Assembly: GCA_051295955.1 (NCBI GenBank)
Contig: JBPDWA010000001.1
Location: 496,001 to 560,000 of the forward strand
Direction: 5' to 3'
Source of the DNA: Enterococcus faecalis_A
GTDB taxonomy: Bacteria > Bacillota > Bacilli > Lactobacillales > Enterococcaceae
Length of the DNA stretch: 64,000 nt
How positions within the stretch are numbered: the stretch's first letter is position 1; the number at the start of each line of letters is the position of its first letter. The translations under genes were made by a program, and so were the position numbers. Under the pieces are notes generated by a model. That model did not search any database. It was not told the origin of the DNA and saw only the letters and a list, made by a program, of their open reading frames with translations. This document shows positions 53,375 to 61,852 of this stretch, piece after piece.

Positions 53375-53942
53375 ATAAGTTGTGGAAATAAAAAGTATTG
53401 TCCTAAAGCGGAAATTACTTACCGTTAATCGTTACAATCTCCTAATATGGTTACCAAAGCTGTAACTAAAGCATGTAGAAGCGAACTGTTTATCTGTGGG
53501 AACTGCAGTGAGGTGAGAACTGTATCTGCAGAAGCTCCAGTAGGAACGTGACACTTAATTATGAGCTTTGGAATAATAGATAAGAAGCAAACTTTTAACG
53601 GTGAGTTTTGCCTCGTTCTTTATATTTTTAGAAGCTAAGTGTCAAAATATTGGAAAACTCACCGAAATGAGTGTTAACGCACAAGCCTTTTGATTGAAGG
53701 ACTTTTATAGACTTGCTTTTACGATCTAGCGGCGAATACGAGTTGAGAAATAAAAAAACCACCTGCTTAACAGGTGGAAAATAACGAGGTATACTATAAT
53801 GGTAAAAAACAAAGAAGTTCGCTTTTGGAGCTGATCGCTTTGGTTCAGCTTTGTTTATGAAAGTAAAACCTGGCTTCTTAAAAGGAATACAGCTAGATTA
53901 AATGAACCAATTTTTAAGTTGATGTCATTTAAATAGAATTTC
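53375..53942. other. Non-coding stretch between holA and panE-like gene
   Basis: No credible gene. It holds the minus-strand terminator at 53752-53777. An imperfect repeat-rich segment around 53480-53700 has no recognisable function. Confidence 0.4.
53752..53777 (-). terminator. Terminator of the PanE-family gene
   Basis: CCACCTG/CAGGTGG arms with a minus-strand T-run of seven; it lies about 165 bases after the stop. Confidence 0.75.
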
Positions 53943-54884
53943 CTATTTTGCCCCTAAAAGGACTTCCTTGCCGTGAATCAATTGAGTTAACATAGCACAA
54001 TAGGGTGTATCAATGCCATATTTTTGTCCTTTACGCCACACGGCTCCATTGATGTAGTCAATTTCAGTTAAGCGATGGTTTTTAATTAAATCTTGATACA
54101 TTGAAGGATAATGCAAACCAATGCCGTTAGGATCATAGGTTTGAGCAATATGATTGTAAACTTCCGCTTGATCCAATTTGATTCCTTCATGGGCACTGAC
54201 GGCTGCAAATTCACGAATTAATGTTTTGACCATTGTCTCTGTCACTGGTAAAGCACCCAACTCGGCAATATTGCAATTAAGGATTGAACATAGGCCGTTT
54301 AATGTGCCATTTACGCAAGCCTTGCGCCAAATAGAATAACGCACATTTTGACTATAGGTTGGGTTTAAGCCAGCTTTGGCAAACACGTCCACTACCTGTA
54401 ACGTAAATTCTTTTGCCGTTGGCTCAATATTTTCCAGTTCAATTTCACCATCGCCTAATAATTTTACGCGACCAGGGCCTTCAAGGCCGGCAGTCCACAT
54501 GGTAATCCCCACAAGAATGTTTTCTTTTGGAATATATTTTTCTAAGACATCTTCATGACCTAGCCCATTTAATAAACATAAGACGTAAGTATTTTTAGTT
54601 ATCATCGGTTGAATGGCGTGAATCATTGCATCCAACTGTTGGGCTTTTGTCAGTGCGATGATTAAATCAACTTCTTCGTTTTCTTGACTGATCTCAGCTG
54701 GTGAATAAATCGGTATTTTCACATTGATTTCTTTTCCGTTGTAATCAGCGCTCAAACCATTTTGGCGGATTGCATCAATATGAGCAGGCCACTGATCAAT
54801 CAAAGTGACTGAGTTGCCACTTTCGTGAAGCATTAAACCTAAACGGCTACCCATAGCACCGGCGCCAGCAATTGCAATTTTCAT
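53943..54884 (-). CDS. PanE-family dehydrogenase (ketopantoate reductase or D-2-hydroxyacid dehydrogenase)
   Basis: 313 residues. NAD(P)-binding MKIAIAGAGAMGSRLGLML at the start, the conserved ALTKAQQLDAMI and CLLNGLGHEDVL, the catalytic-region WRKACVNGTLNGLCSI (Lys and Asn) and GLHYPSMYQDLIKNHRLTEIDYINGAV. The close resemblance I recall to the Enterococcus faecium PanE-family D-2-hydroxyacid dehydrogenase makes reduction of branched 2-keto acids as likely as ketopantoate reduction. No panB/panC/panD neighbours are present. Single gene with its own terminator. Confidence 0.9.
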   Translation of the reverse strand: MKIAIAGAGAMGSRLGLMLHESGNSVTLIDQWPAHIDAIRQNGLSADYNGKEINVKIPIYSPAEISQENEEVDLIIALTKAQQLDAMIHAIQPMITKNTYVLCLLNGLGHEDVLEKYIPKENILVGITMWTAGLEGPGRVKLLGDGEIELENIEPTAKEFTLQVVDVFAKAGLNPTYSQNVRYSIWRKACVNGTLNGLCSILNCNIAELGALPVTETMVKTLIREFAAVSAHEGIKLDQAEVYNHIAQTYDPNGIGLHYPSMYQDLIKNHRLTEIDYINGAVWRKGQKYGIDTPYCAMLTQLIHGKEVLLGAK

Positions 54885-55094
54885 TTTATAACATCTTCCT
54901 TTCTTTACCTCTTTTCTATTATATATAAAAAATTACAAAAATACGGTATTTTTGTTTATAAATTATATAAAATATAATCAAAAAATCTTTACTTAATTAT
55001 GATAGCCGTCACTGACTGACATTGCAACTTCTTTTTGGATAGGGTAAAGTAAGAAAGATGTTAGTTGATTTTGTGGAAGAAAAGAGGGATTTAT

Positions 55095-55622
55095 TTGACG
55101 GAGCAAAAAACTTGTCGACAATCACGTGTTATCCAAACTCATCGGATTTTTCCGTTTGATTTGAATCCATTCGGGGCTTTATTTGGTGGAAAATTGATGA
55201 CGTTAATTGATGATGCTGCCTCCATTTCAGTTTCGCGTCATTGTCGCCGGGGAGCGGTAACGGCTTCACTAGATGATTTGAATTTTTTGAAGCCGCTGTA
55301 TGAGAATCATTCTGTATGTGTAGAGTCCTATGTTTCAGGAGCGCATCATAAATCAATGGAAGTATTTGTAAAAGTAATCGGTGAAGATTTGGCAACAGGA
55401 GAGCGCTACTTAGCCGCCACTTGTTTTACTACTTTTGTGGCAATTCCTTCACGTATGAATGAAAAAACAGAATTTACAGTGCCAACAGTTGTGGCTGAGA
55501 CCGAAGAAGAGCGGCGAGTGTGCGATGGGTATGAACAAAGAAGAGTACAACGTTTGCAGGAAAGAACAGCCTACCAACAATTTGCTCGATCTTTGTCTAC
55601 TGAGTTGCCGTGGTCGTATTAA
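55095..55622 (+). CDS. Acyl-CoA thioesterase, hotdog fold (YkhA-like)
   Basis: 175 residues from TTG 55095, with GAGGG at good spacing; a TTG ten codons earlier lacks a ribosome binding site. HRIFPFDLNPFGALFGGKLMTLIDDAASISVSRHC holds the hotdog helix and catalytic Asp, and VESYVSGAHHKSMEVFVKVIGEDLATGERYLAATCFTTFVAI the central strands. The family hydrolyses acyl-CoA thioesters; chain-length preference cannot be told. The C-terminus extends beyond the single hotdog by about 30 charged residues. Monocistronic. Confidence 0.88.
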   Translation: MTEQKTCRQSRVIQTHRIFPFDLNPFGALFGGKLMTLIDDAASISVSRHCRRGAVTASLDDLNFLKPLYENHSVCVESYVSGAHHKSMEVFVKVIGEDLATGERYLAATCFTTFVAIPSRMNEKTEFTVPTVVAETEEERRVCDGYEQRRVQRLQERTAYQQFARSLSTELPWSY

Positions 55623-55748
55623 GAATTACCGCTTTGCAAAATAGTTTAAAGTTGTAATTTAAATAATTCGTCAATAAAAGATGATTTGTAGTGTTGGTGA
55701 TGGCTAGATCACTAGGAAGGGCAATAAAAGGGACAATAGAAGGATCAG

Positions 55749-55790
55749 AAAGCGAAGACTATAAGGAAGGTTTAGTCTCCGCTTTTTTTT
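55749..55790 (+). terminator. Terminator of the thioesterase gene
   Basis: AGCGAAGACTA and TAGTCTCCGCT arms followed by eight T. Confidence 0.85.
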
Positions 55791-55822
55791 AGAGTGAGGC
55801 AAATAGCAATAGCGAATGTTGA

Positions 55823-55857
55823 CAACAAAAAAGAAGTTAACAAGTGTGCTAACTTCT
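55823..55857 (-). terminator. Terminator of rpsT
   Basis: Minus-strand hairpin AGAAGTTA...TAACTTCT followed by TTTTTTG, just after the rpsT stop. Confidence 0.85.
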
Positions 55858-55865
55858 ATCTCGTA

Positions 55866-56120
55866 TTATTTTGCTAATTTTTTGCTTAAACGAATTTTAT
55901 CGCGGTTTGCTTTGTTTTTATGGATTAAACCTTTTGTTTGAGCCATATCAATAGCTTTTACAGCTTCTTTATATAAAGCATCAACGTTATCCGCTCCGGC
56001 AACTACAGCTTCTTCAAACTTTTTGATTGCAGTCCGCATTGCTTTGGTTTGAGATGAATTTTTCGCATTCGCGTTTTCATTTGTACGTACGCGTTTGATT
56101 GCAGATTCAATATTTGGCAT
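55866..56120 (-). CDS. rpsT: 30S ribosomal protein S20
   Basis: 84 residues from ATG 56120 (GGAGG upstream). MPNIESAIKRVRTNENANAKN, KAMRTAIKKFEEAV and LIHKNKANRDKIRLSKKLAK are the standard S20 helical basic pattern. It binds 16S rRNA early in 30S assembly. The upstream spacer (56121-56362) is divergent to the phosphate transporter; a short leader before it may be the site of autoregulation, but I see no defined motif. Confidence 0.97.
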   Translation of the reverse strand: MPNIESAIKRVRTNENANAKNSSQTKAMRTAIKKFEEAVVAGADNVDALYKEAVKAIDMAQTKGLIHKNKANRDKIRLSKKLAK

Positions 56121-56362
56121 TTCTTTCACCTCCGATAATTTAAGGTCTTACACTGGCTGGCCAGATGTAATTCAACAGTAATCATTATACCTAATCAAAT
56201 CTTCCTTTGCAATAAAAGTCGACAAGTTTTTTTCCTTAACACACGATTGTCTGGAAAAAAGGAGTTTTGTTAATTTTTTACAATCAAAATTTTAAGAAAA
56301 CTAGATACATTCATTTTAAAACATGCTATTATAAAATGGAAAAGTGAAATGGTGGTGTCTTT

Positions 56363-57376
56363 GTGAGTATTGCATTATTGATAACGATTACATTAGTTAT
56401 GGGAGTTATTTTTGTTAATGGCTGGACCGATGCACCAAATGCTATCGCAACAGCTGTCTCTACCAGAGTCTTAAAACCGAATGTCGCTATTTGGCTGGCG
56501 GTCATCATGAATTTCCTAGGAGCATTAGTGATGACTTATTTTAATGCGCAAGTAGCAGAAACAATCAGCAACATCGTCCAATTTGACGGCAGTGGCAACG
56601 CTGCTCAAGTCGCACTGGCGGCTTCTTTATTTTCAATTGTGGTTTGGGCGGTGGCAGCTTGGTATTTTGGTATTCCCACCAGTGAAAGTCACGCATTGAT
56701 TGCTGGCTTGACAGGTTCAGCGATGGCCTTAGGTGGGCTTGGAGCTGTAAATGGCTACGAATGGTTAAAAGTCCTGATCGGTTTAGTTGTTTCAACGGTT
56801 ATGGGATTTAGTGGCGGATATTTGATTACCAAGTTTGTCACAGTTATCTTTGCTCATGTCGCTCGGCGGTCAGCTAATAATTTTTTTACGGTTGGTCAAG
56901 CATTTGGTGCTGGGGCTAATGCCTTTTTGCATGGTGCTCAAGACGGTCAAAAATTTATGGGTGTTTTTATGTTAGTGTTATTTTACAATCAATTGACTGA
57001 AAAAGCAGGCAACGGTTTTGTGATTCCCTTGTGGGTGATGGTACTTTGTTCCGTGACGATGGGCATTGGGACGTCTGTAGGCGGTATGAGAATCATTAAA
57101 TCCGTGGGAATGGATATGGTTAAGTTGGAACGTTATCAAGGATTTTCTGCGGATTTAAGCACAGCTATTTGTTTATTTATCGCTTCTGCGTTTGGAATTC
57201 CAGTTTCTACTACTCATACGAAAACGACGGCGATTATGGGGGTAGGTGCTGCCAAGCGACTTTCAAGTGTTGATTGGCAAATAGTCAAGGAAATGATGAT
57301 TGCTTGGATTTTAACTTTCCCAGGTTGTGGTTTGATCGCCTTTTGCATGTCAAAATTATTTATAGCAATTTTTTAG
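56363..57376 (+). CDS. pit: Inorganic phosphate transporter, PiT family
   Basis: 337 residues from GTG 56363 (GGTGGTG upstream). Ten or so membrane segments with the duplicated PiT signature: GWTDAPNAIATAVSTRVL near the start, GIPTSESHALIAGLTGSA, HGAQDGQKFMGVFML and, near the end, GIPVSTTHTKTTAIMGVGAAKRL. It imports phosphate with a cation. The next gene starts 13 bases on. Confidence 0.94.
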   Translation: MSIALLITITLVMGVIFVNGWTDAPNAIATAVSTRVLKPNVAIWLAVIMNFLGALVMTYFNAQVAETISNIVQFDGSGNAAQVALAASLFSIVVWAVAAWYFGIPTSESHALIAGLTGSAMALGGLGAVNGYEWLKVLIGLVVSTVMGFSGGYLITKFVTVIFAHVARRSANNFFTVGQAFGAGANAFLHGAQDGQKFMGVFMLVLFYNQLTEKAGNGFVIPLWVMVLCSVTMGIGTSVGGMRIIKSVGMDMVKLERYQGFSADLSTAICLFIASAFGIPVSTTHTKTTAIMGVGAAKRLSSVDWQIVKEMMIAWILTFPGCGLIAFCMSKLFIAIF

Positions 57377-57389
57377 AGGAGTGGACAAA

Positions 57390-58013
57390 ATGGCAAGAAA
57401 AAAACATTTTGATTATTTTGGTGAACTAAATCGTTTAGCTGCCAATGCATATGAATCAGCAAAAATTTTAGAAATGATTATGATGGATTATTCATTGGAA
57501 AAATTAGTGGCCGAAAGCGAAAAAATCCACACATTGGAAAAAGATAGTGATGAAATTGGTCGTAACATTGTTAGTGAATTGTACGTTTCCTTTATTACAC
57601 CGATTGACCGTGAGGATATTGTGCATATGACTGATTGTTTGGATAATGTGATTGATAACATTAACAGCTTAACGTTTTCGATGGATCATTTGTTGGTAAC
57701 AGAAGTGACTGAGGTTTCTAAACAAATGGTGGCGTATGTTGTGGCAGGTACTGCCGGTTTGGTGAGTGCCATGCAAGAATTTGCAAAATTCAAGAATTCA
57801 AAAACGCTGAACTCAATGATCTATGAAGTAAATAACATCGAATCACAAGCAGACCGACTTTACAGTGACTCTGTGAAAGCATTGTTCACCAGTGAAAAAG
57901 ATGTGTTAAAGATCATCAAATGGAAAGAGGTCTACGATCAATTGGAAGCGACGATTAATGCCTGTGAAACAGCAGCAAACTTAATTGTAGGCATTGTAAT
58001 AAAAAACAGCTAA
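57390..58013 (+). CDS. DUF47/PhoU-like regulator of phosphate transport
   Basis: 207 residues from ATG 57390 (GAGGAG upstream; a GTG three codons earlier overlaps the ribosome binding site). All-helical PhoU-like protein of the TIGR00153 type, with HTLEKDSDEIGRNIVSELYVSFITPIDREDIVHMTDCLDNVIDNI and NNIESQADRLYSDSVKALF. DUF47 proteins are co-encoded with PiT and are believed to control its activity; the gene pair here is exactly that. Confidence 0.93.
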   Translation: MARKKHFDYFGELNRLAANAYESAKILEMIMMDYSLEKLVAESEKIHTLEKDSDEIGRNIVSELYVSFITPIDREDIVHMTDCLDNVIDNINSLTFSMDHLLVTEVTEVSKQMVAYVVAGTAGLVSAMQEFAKFKNSKTLNSMIYEVNNIESQADRLYSDSVKALFTSEKDVLKIIKWKEVYDQLEATINACETAANLIVGIVIKNS

Positions 58014-58136
58014 CAACCGTCAGGCTAGACCGGATCCAAGCAGACAAGGTAGTGTTTGTTGAGGTTGATTGTTGCAACTTGACTGCTTAGCTATTTGAGC
58101 TGTAGTACTTTTGTTTTGTACATTCTTATAAAGTTT

Positions 58137-58189
58137 GAGCGTGAAACGTCCGTCAGATAAAACTGGCGAATGTCTCACGCTCATTTTTT
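58137..58189. terminator. Terminator between the phosphate genes and uppP
   Basis: GAGCGTGA and TCACGCTC arms with a long loop and TTTTTTA on the plus strand; shared by the convergent genes. Confidence 0.7.
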
Positions 58190-59018
58190 ATGAAAAGGCC
58201 CAGTAGCCCAGCAAGATGGCTCCTAAAATAATACGATACCAACCAAAGGCGGTAAAGTCGTTCTTTTTCAAGTAATTCAGTAAGAATTTGATTGCAATTA
58301 CTGAAATAAAAAAAGCAACTAGCGAGCCGACTAATAAGACGGTGATTTCAATACCAGAGAAATGATTGCCCTTTAAGAAGAATTTGCCAATTTTTAATAA
58401 ACTAGCACCAAACATAGTCGGAATCCCTAAAAAGAACGAAAATTCAGTCGCCACAAAACGTGAAGAGCCGATTAAGATGGCTCCTAAAATAGTCGCTCCA
58501 GAGCGGGAGGTTCCCGGAATTAATGCCAGTACTTGGAAGAAGCCAACGACTACTGCGGCTTTATAAGTAAAAGCTTGTAAACTGGTACACTTGGGCGTAA
58601 CGGTTTGATTACGTCGTTCAATGAAAATAAATGCAATTCCATAAATAATCAACATCAATGCTACGGTAACAAAATTATAAAAATGAGCATCCAAATAATC
58701 ATCGAATTTCAAACCGATAATTGCAGCCGGCAAAACGCCGACAATAACTTTGGACCATAGGACCCAAGTTTCTTTTTTTTCCACAGGATTTTTTTGGGGA
58801 GAAAAAGGGTTTAACTTGTGAAAATATAAGACAACAACTGCTAATATGGCGCCTAATTGAATGACGACGTTAAACATTTCCATAAAATCTTTGCTGAGGT
58901 CAAGATGAATAAATTCATTGGCCAAAATTAAATGGCCGGTACTGCTAATTGGCAGCCATTCGGTAATTCCTTCAATAATTCCTAAAAAAATGGCTTTCCA
59001 GAGGTTAGCAAAAAGCAT
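58188..59018 (-). CDS. uppP: Undecaprenyl-diphosphatase UppP/BacA
   Basis: 276 residues, about eight membrane helices. The two BacA signatures are GIIEGITEWLPISSTGHLIL near the N-terminus and IPGTSRSGATILGA in the middle, with a further GIPTMFGASLLKI. It recycles undecaprenyl pyrophosphate to the lipid carrier needed for peptidoglycan and confers bacitracin tolerance when overexpressed. The spacer to the EIIA gene is divergent. Confidence 0.96.
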   Translation of the reverse strand: MLFANLWKAIFLGIIEGITEWLPISSTGHLILANEFIHLDLSKDFMEMFNVVIQLGAILAVVVLYFHKLNPFSPQKNPVEKKETWVLWSKVIVGVLPAAIIGLKFDDYLDAHFYNFVTVALMLIIYGIAFIFIERRNQTVTPKCTSLQAFTYKAAVVVGFFQVLALIPGTSRSGATILGAILIGSSRFVATEFSFFLGIPTMFGASLLKIGKFFLKGNHFSGIEITVLLVGSLVAFFISVIAIKFLLNYLKKNDFTAFGWYRIILGAILLGYWAFS

Positions 59019-59139
59019 GTCACCAATCCTTTCTAAATAAAAGCTTACGTAAAACCAAGTATAAGTATACCTTTTGCGTCCATAAAAGCCAATTGAATTC
59101 CTTTTAAAAAAAATTTTTTTAGAATACGTTGAACAATTC

Positions 59140-59168
59140 TTGTAATTGAAGACGGGATTTTCTATACT
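59140..59168 (+). promoter_or_regulatory. Promoter of the EIIA gene
   Basis: TTGTAA (59140-59145), 17-base spacer, TATACT (59163-59168). Confidence 0.7.
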
Positions 59169-59198
59169 AGGAGTACTTAGGGATAGGAGGAAACGAAA

Positions 59199-59687
59199 TT
59201 GTTTGGATTTTTAAAGAAGAAAACAGAAGAAATTAATCCTACGTTATACGCAGTAGCAACAGGAACAATGGTACCTATCAGCGAAGTACAAGATCCAGTC
59301 TTTTCACAGAAGATGATGGGCGACGGGTATGCAGTACTGCCGGAAGATGGCAATATTTATGCACCGGTTGCTGGTGAAGTACTCAATGTTTTTCAAACTA
59401 AGCATGCAATTGGCATTAAGATGGCCAACGGCTTGGAAATTTTACTGCATATGGGTCTTGATACGGTGGAGTTGAATGGAGCTCCATTTTCAGTCAATGT
59501 AAAAGCTGGCGATCAAGTGACAAATGAGTCATTAGTAGCAGTTGCTGATTTGGAGGCTATCAAAGCTGCCGGTAAAGCAACGGACATGGTTGTGGTTATT
59601 ACCAATATGGATGCCGTGAAAGCATTTGAAATCACGAAGTCTGGAACAGTAACTGCTGGCGAAGCAGTTGGAACTGCCCAAGCGTAA
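59199..59687 (+). CDS. Glucose-type PTS EIIA (Crr-like)
   Basis: 162 residues from TTG 59199 (AGGAGG upstream). Core GDGYAVLPEDGNIYAPVAGEV and the two active-site histidines His69 (KHAIGIKM) and His84 (LLHMGLDTV), the latter phosphorylated by HPr. No fused EIIB or EIIC. It probably supplies phosphoryl groups to the EIIBC proteins that lack EIIA, including MurP four genes downstream and possibly TreP. Separate promoter and terminator set it apart from the mupG operon. Confidence 0.93.
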   Translation: MFGFLKKKTEEINPTLYAVATGTMVPISEVQDPVFSQKMMGDGYAVLPEDGNIYAPVAGEVLNVFQTKHAIGIKMANGLEILLHMGLDTVELNGAPFSVNVKAGDQVTNESLVAVADLEAIKAAGKATDMVVVITNMDAVKAFEITKSGTVTAGEAVGTAQA

Positions 59688-59704
59688 TAAAATCTATTCT
59701 TTCT

Positions 59705-59735
59705 CACTAATCTTCCCGTAAGATTAGTGTTTTTT
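59705..59735 (+). terminator. Terminator of the EIIA gene
   Basis: CACTAATCTT and AAGATTAGTG arms followed by TTTTTT. Confidence 0.92.
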
Positions 59736-59787
59736 GGTCAGAGGTTTAAAAAAGTATTTCAAAAATAAAAAAATATTATAAAATATA

Positions 59788-59804
59788 TTGAAATTCTATT
59801 TCAA
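59788..59804 (+). promoter_or_regulatory. Probable MurR (RpiR-family) operator
   Basis: TTGAAATTCTATTTCAA has 7-bp inverted arms and coincides with the -35 hexamer of the mupG promoter, a position suited to repression by the MurR encoded at the end of the cluster. Inferred. Confidence 0.5.
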
Positions 59805-59816
59805 AGCAATTATAAT
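59788..59816 (+). promoter_or_regulatory. Promoter of the mupG-murQ-murP operon
   Basis: TTGAAA (59788-59793), 17-base spacer, TATAAT (59811-59816), near consensus. A weak cre-like TGAAAGCGTATTAG (59816-59829) overlaps the likely transcription start. Confidence 0.75.
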
Positions 59817-59844
59817 GAAAGCGTATTAGAAAGGAGTTAAAAAT

Positions 59845-60927
59845 ATGTATGGCATTTCCGTTTTTTTAGGAGACGAATTAACACCTAAAACGATTCAATA
59901 TATCAAACAAATGAAAACGCTTGGATTTGACGGAATCTTCACTTCTTTACACATTCCGGAAGATGATTTTACCCTTTATCGTAAACGCTTAACAGAACTA
60001 GGCGCCATTGCCAAAGCAGAAGGCATGAAGGTTATGGTGGATATTTCCGGGGCTGCTTTAAAGCGGGTGGGTTTTTCTTTTGATGAATTGGACCCGCTGA
60101 TTGAAATCGGCGTAACTGGTTTACGAATGGACTACGGAATTACGATTGAACAAATGGCGCACGCTTCTCATTTTGTTGACATCGGGCTAAATGCTAGTAC
60201 CGTGACTTTAGCAGAAGTAGCAGAGCTGAAAAAATATCAAGCAGACTTCTCTAGATTGGAAGCCTGGCATAATTATTATCCTCGACCTGAGACGGGAATC
60301 GGCACTGCTTCTTTTAACAAAAAAAATTCCTGGTTAAAAGAGCTGGGACTACAAGTGGTTGCTTTTGTTCCTGGGGATGGTCAACAAAGAGGGCCGATTT
60401 TTGCCGGTTTGCCTACTTTAGAAAAACATCGCGGTCAAAATCCATTTGCCTGTGCCCTTACCTTAGCAGCTGAAGAAACTGTAGATGCTGTCTACATTGG
60501 GGATCCAGCCATCAGCAAACGGACGATGAATCAATTTGCTCAGTATCAGCAGCAGCAGACTATCGTATTAGAAGTGGCAGCTAGTGACAGTCGTTACTTG
60601 GAACGGATATTGGGTAATCATACGAATCGCTTGGATGCGGCACGAGATGTGATCCGCAGTGAATTTTCTCGCACAAGTGAGATGTTTAGAAAAGACCAAA
60701 TTGCAACTATTTTGCCGGAAAATACGGCTCCACGTCCGATAGGCAGTGTGACGATTGATAATGAACGTTATGGTCGTTATATGGCAGAAATTCAACTAAC
60801 GTTAAGTGATTTGCCTTAAGATGAAAAAGTGAATGTCATTACGCAAGTGGTGCCTCAAGACCAGGCGTTATTGCCATTAATTAACGGCGGACAAAAATTT
60901 CAATTAGTGATGGAAGGAACGGTATAA
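59845..60927 (+). pseudogene. mupG: 6-phospho-N-acetylmuramidase MupG (DUF871) with premature stop
   Basis: AAAGGAG precedes ATG 59845. The frame encodes 324 residues, with the MupG-type TIM-barrel part (MYGISVFLGDELTPKTIQYI, LGFDGIFTSLHIPEDD, GLRMDYGIT, WHNYYPRPETGIG) and the start of the C-terminal domain, then TAA at 60817-60819. The same frame continues without interruption as DEKVNVITQVVPQDQALLPL...QKFQLVMEGTV to TAA 60925-60927, so a full-length 360-residue protein has been cut by a single nonsense codon 36 residues early. MupG hydrolyses MurNAc-6-phosphate-GlcNAc in peptidoglycan recycling. The truncated protein keeps the catalytic barrel and may still be active, or a sequencing error could be present. 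Confidence 0.85.
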
Positions 60928-61815
60928 ATGAATTTAGAACATTTAACAACAGAACGTAGAAATGAAAATACCATGGGCTTAGACGAAATGAGCGTTACAG
61001 AAGCTTTACAAAAAATGAATCAAGAAGATCAAAAAGTAGCGTTAGCGGTTGAAAAAGAACTTGGTTCTATTGAGCCCGTTATTAAAGCTATTATTCGCTC
61101 TTTCAACCAAGGGGGACGGTTGATTTATATGGGCGCTGGAACAAGTGGCCGTTTGGGCGTGTTAGATGCTGCTGAATGTGTTCCTACGTTTGGCGTGGAA
61201 CCGGAAATGGTTCAAGGCTTAATCGCAGGCGGTGCCCAAGCGATGACGGTAGCAGTTGAAGGTGCTGAAGATTCCAAAGAATTAGGTCGTCAAGACTTAG
61301 TGAATCTGAACCTAACAGACAAAGACGTAGTTGTAGGAATCGCAGCTAGCGGTAGAACGCCTTATGTGATCGGTGCGCTGGAATACGCTAATTCAGTCGG
61401 TGCGGCCACTGCTAGCCTTGCTTGTAACAAACAAGCTGAAATCAGTAAATATGCACAGATGCCAATTGAAGTAGATGCCGGGCCGGAGTTTTTAACAGGA
61501 TCAACTCGCTTGAAATCTGGAACAGCCCAAAAATTAGTTTTGAATATGTTATCAACTATTTCAATGATTGGTATTGGGAAAGTGTATAATAATTTAATGG
61601 TCGATGTCAAACCAACCAATGAAAAATTAATTGAACGTTCAAAACGAATCATTATGGAAGCTACCGGTTGTGAGTATGCAGTGGCAGAACAAACCTTTCT
61701 AGCTGCTGATCAAAATGTAAAATTAGCAATTGTCATGATTTTAACTGGAACAAATAAAGCCGAAGCTGAAAAAAAATTAATAAAGGGTAATCATTTTATC
61801 AAAAATACATTATAA
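60928..61815 (+). CDS. murQ: N-acetylmuramic acid 6-phosphate etherase MurQ
   Basis: 295 residues; ATG directly follows the original end of mupG, and its GGAAGG lies within the lost C-terminal segment. SIS-domain protein: MGAGTSGRLGVLDAAECVPTFG, AVEGAEDSKELG, GIAASGRTPYVIGAL and GPEFLTGSTRLKSGTAQKLVLN. It cleaves the lactyl ether of MurNAc-6-phosphate to give GlcNAc-6-phosphate and D-lactate. Together with mupG and murP it recycles or scavenges cell-wall sugar. Confidence 0.96.
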   Translation: MNLEHLTTERRNENTMGLDEMSVTEALQKMNQEDQKVALAVEKELGSIEPVIKAIIRSFNQGGRLIYMGAGTSGRLGVLDAAECVPTFGVEPEMVQGLIAGGAQAMTVAVEGAEDSKELGRQDLVNLNLTDKDVVVGIAASGRTPYVIGALEYANSVGAATASLACNKQAEISKYAQMPIEVDAGPEFLTGSTRLKSGTAQKLVLNMLSTISMIGIGKVYNNLMVDVKPTNEKLIERSKRIIMEATGCEYAVAEQTFLAADQNVKLAIVMILTGTNKAEAEKKLIKGNHFIKNTL

Positions 61816-61852
61816 TAGATGAGTATTAACGAAAGTTGAGGGGGATAATAAA

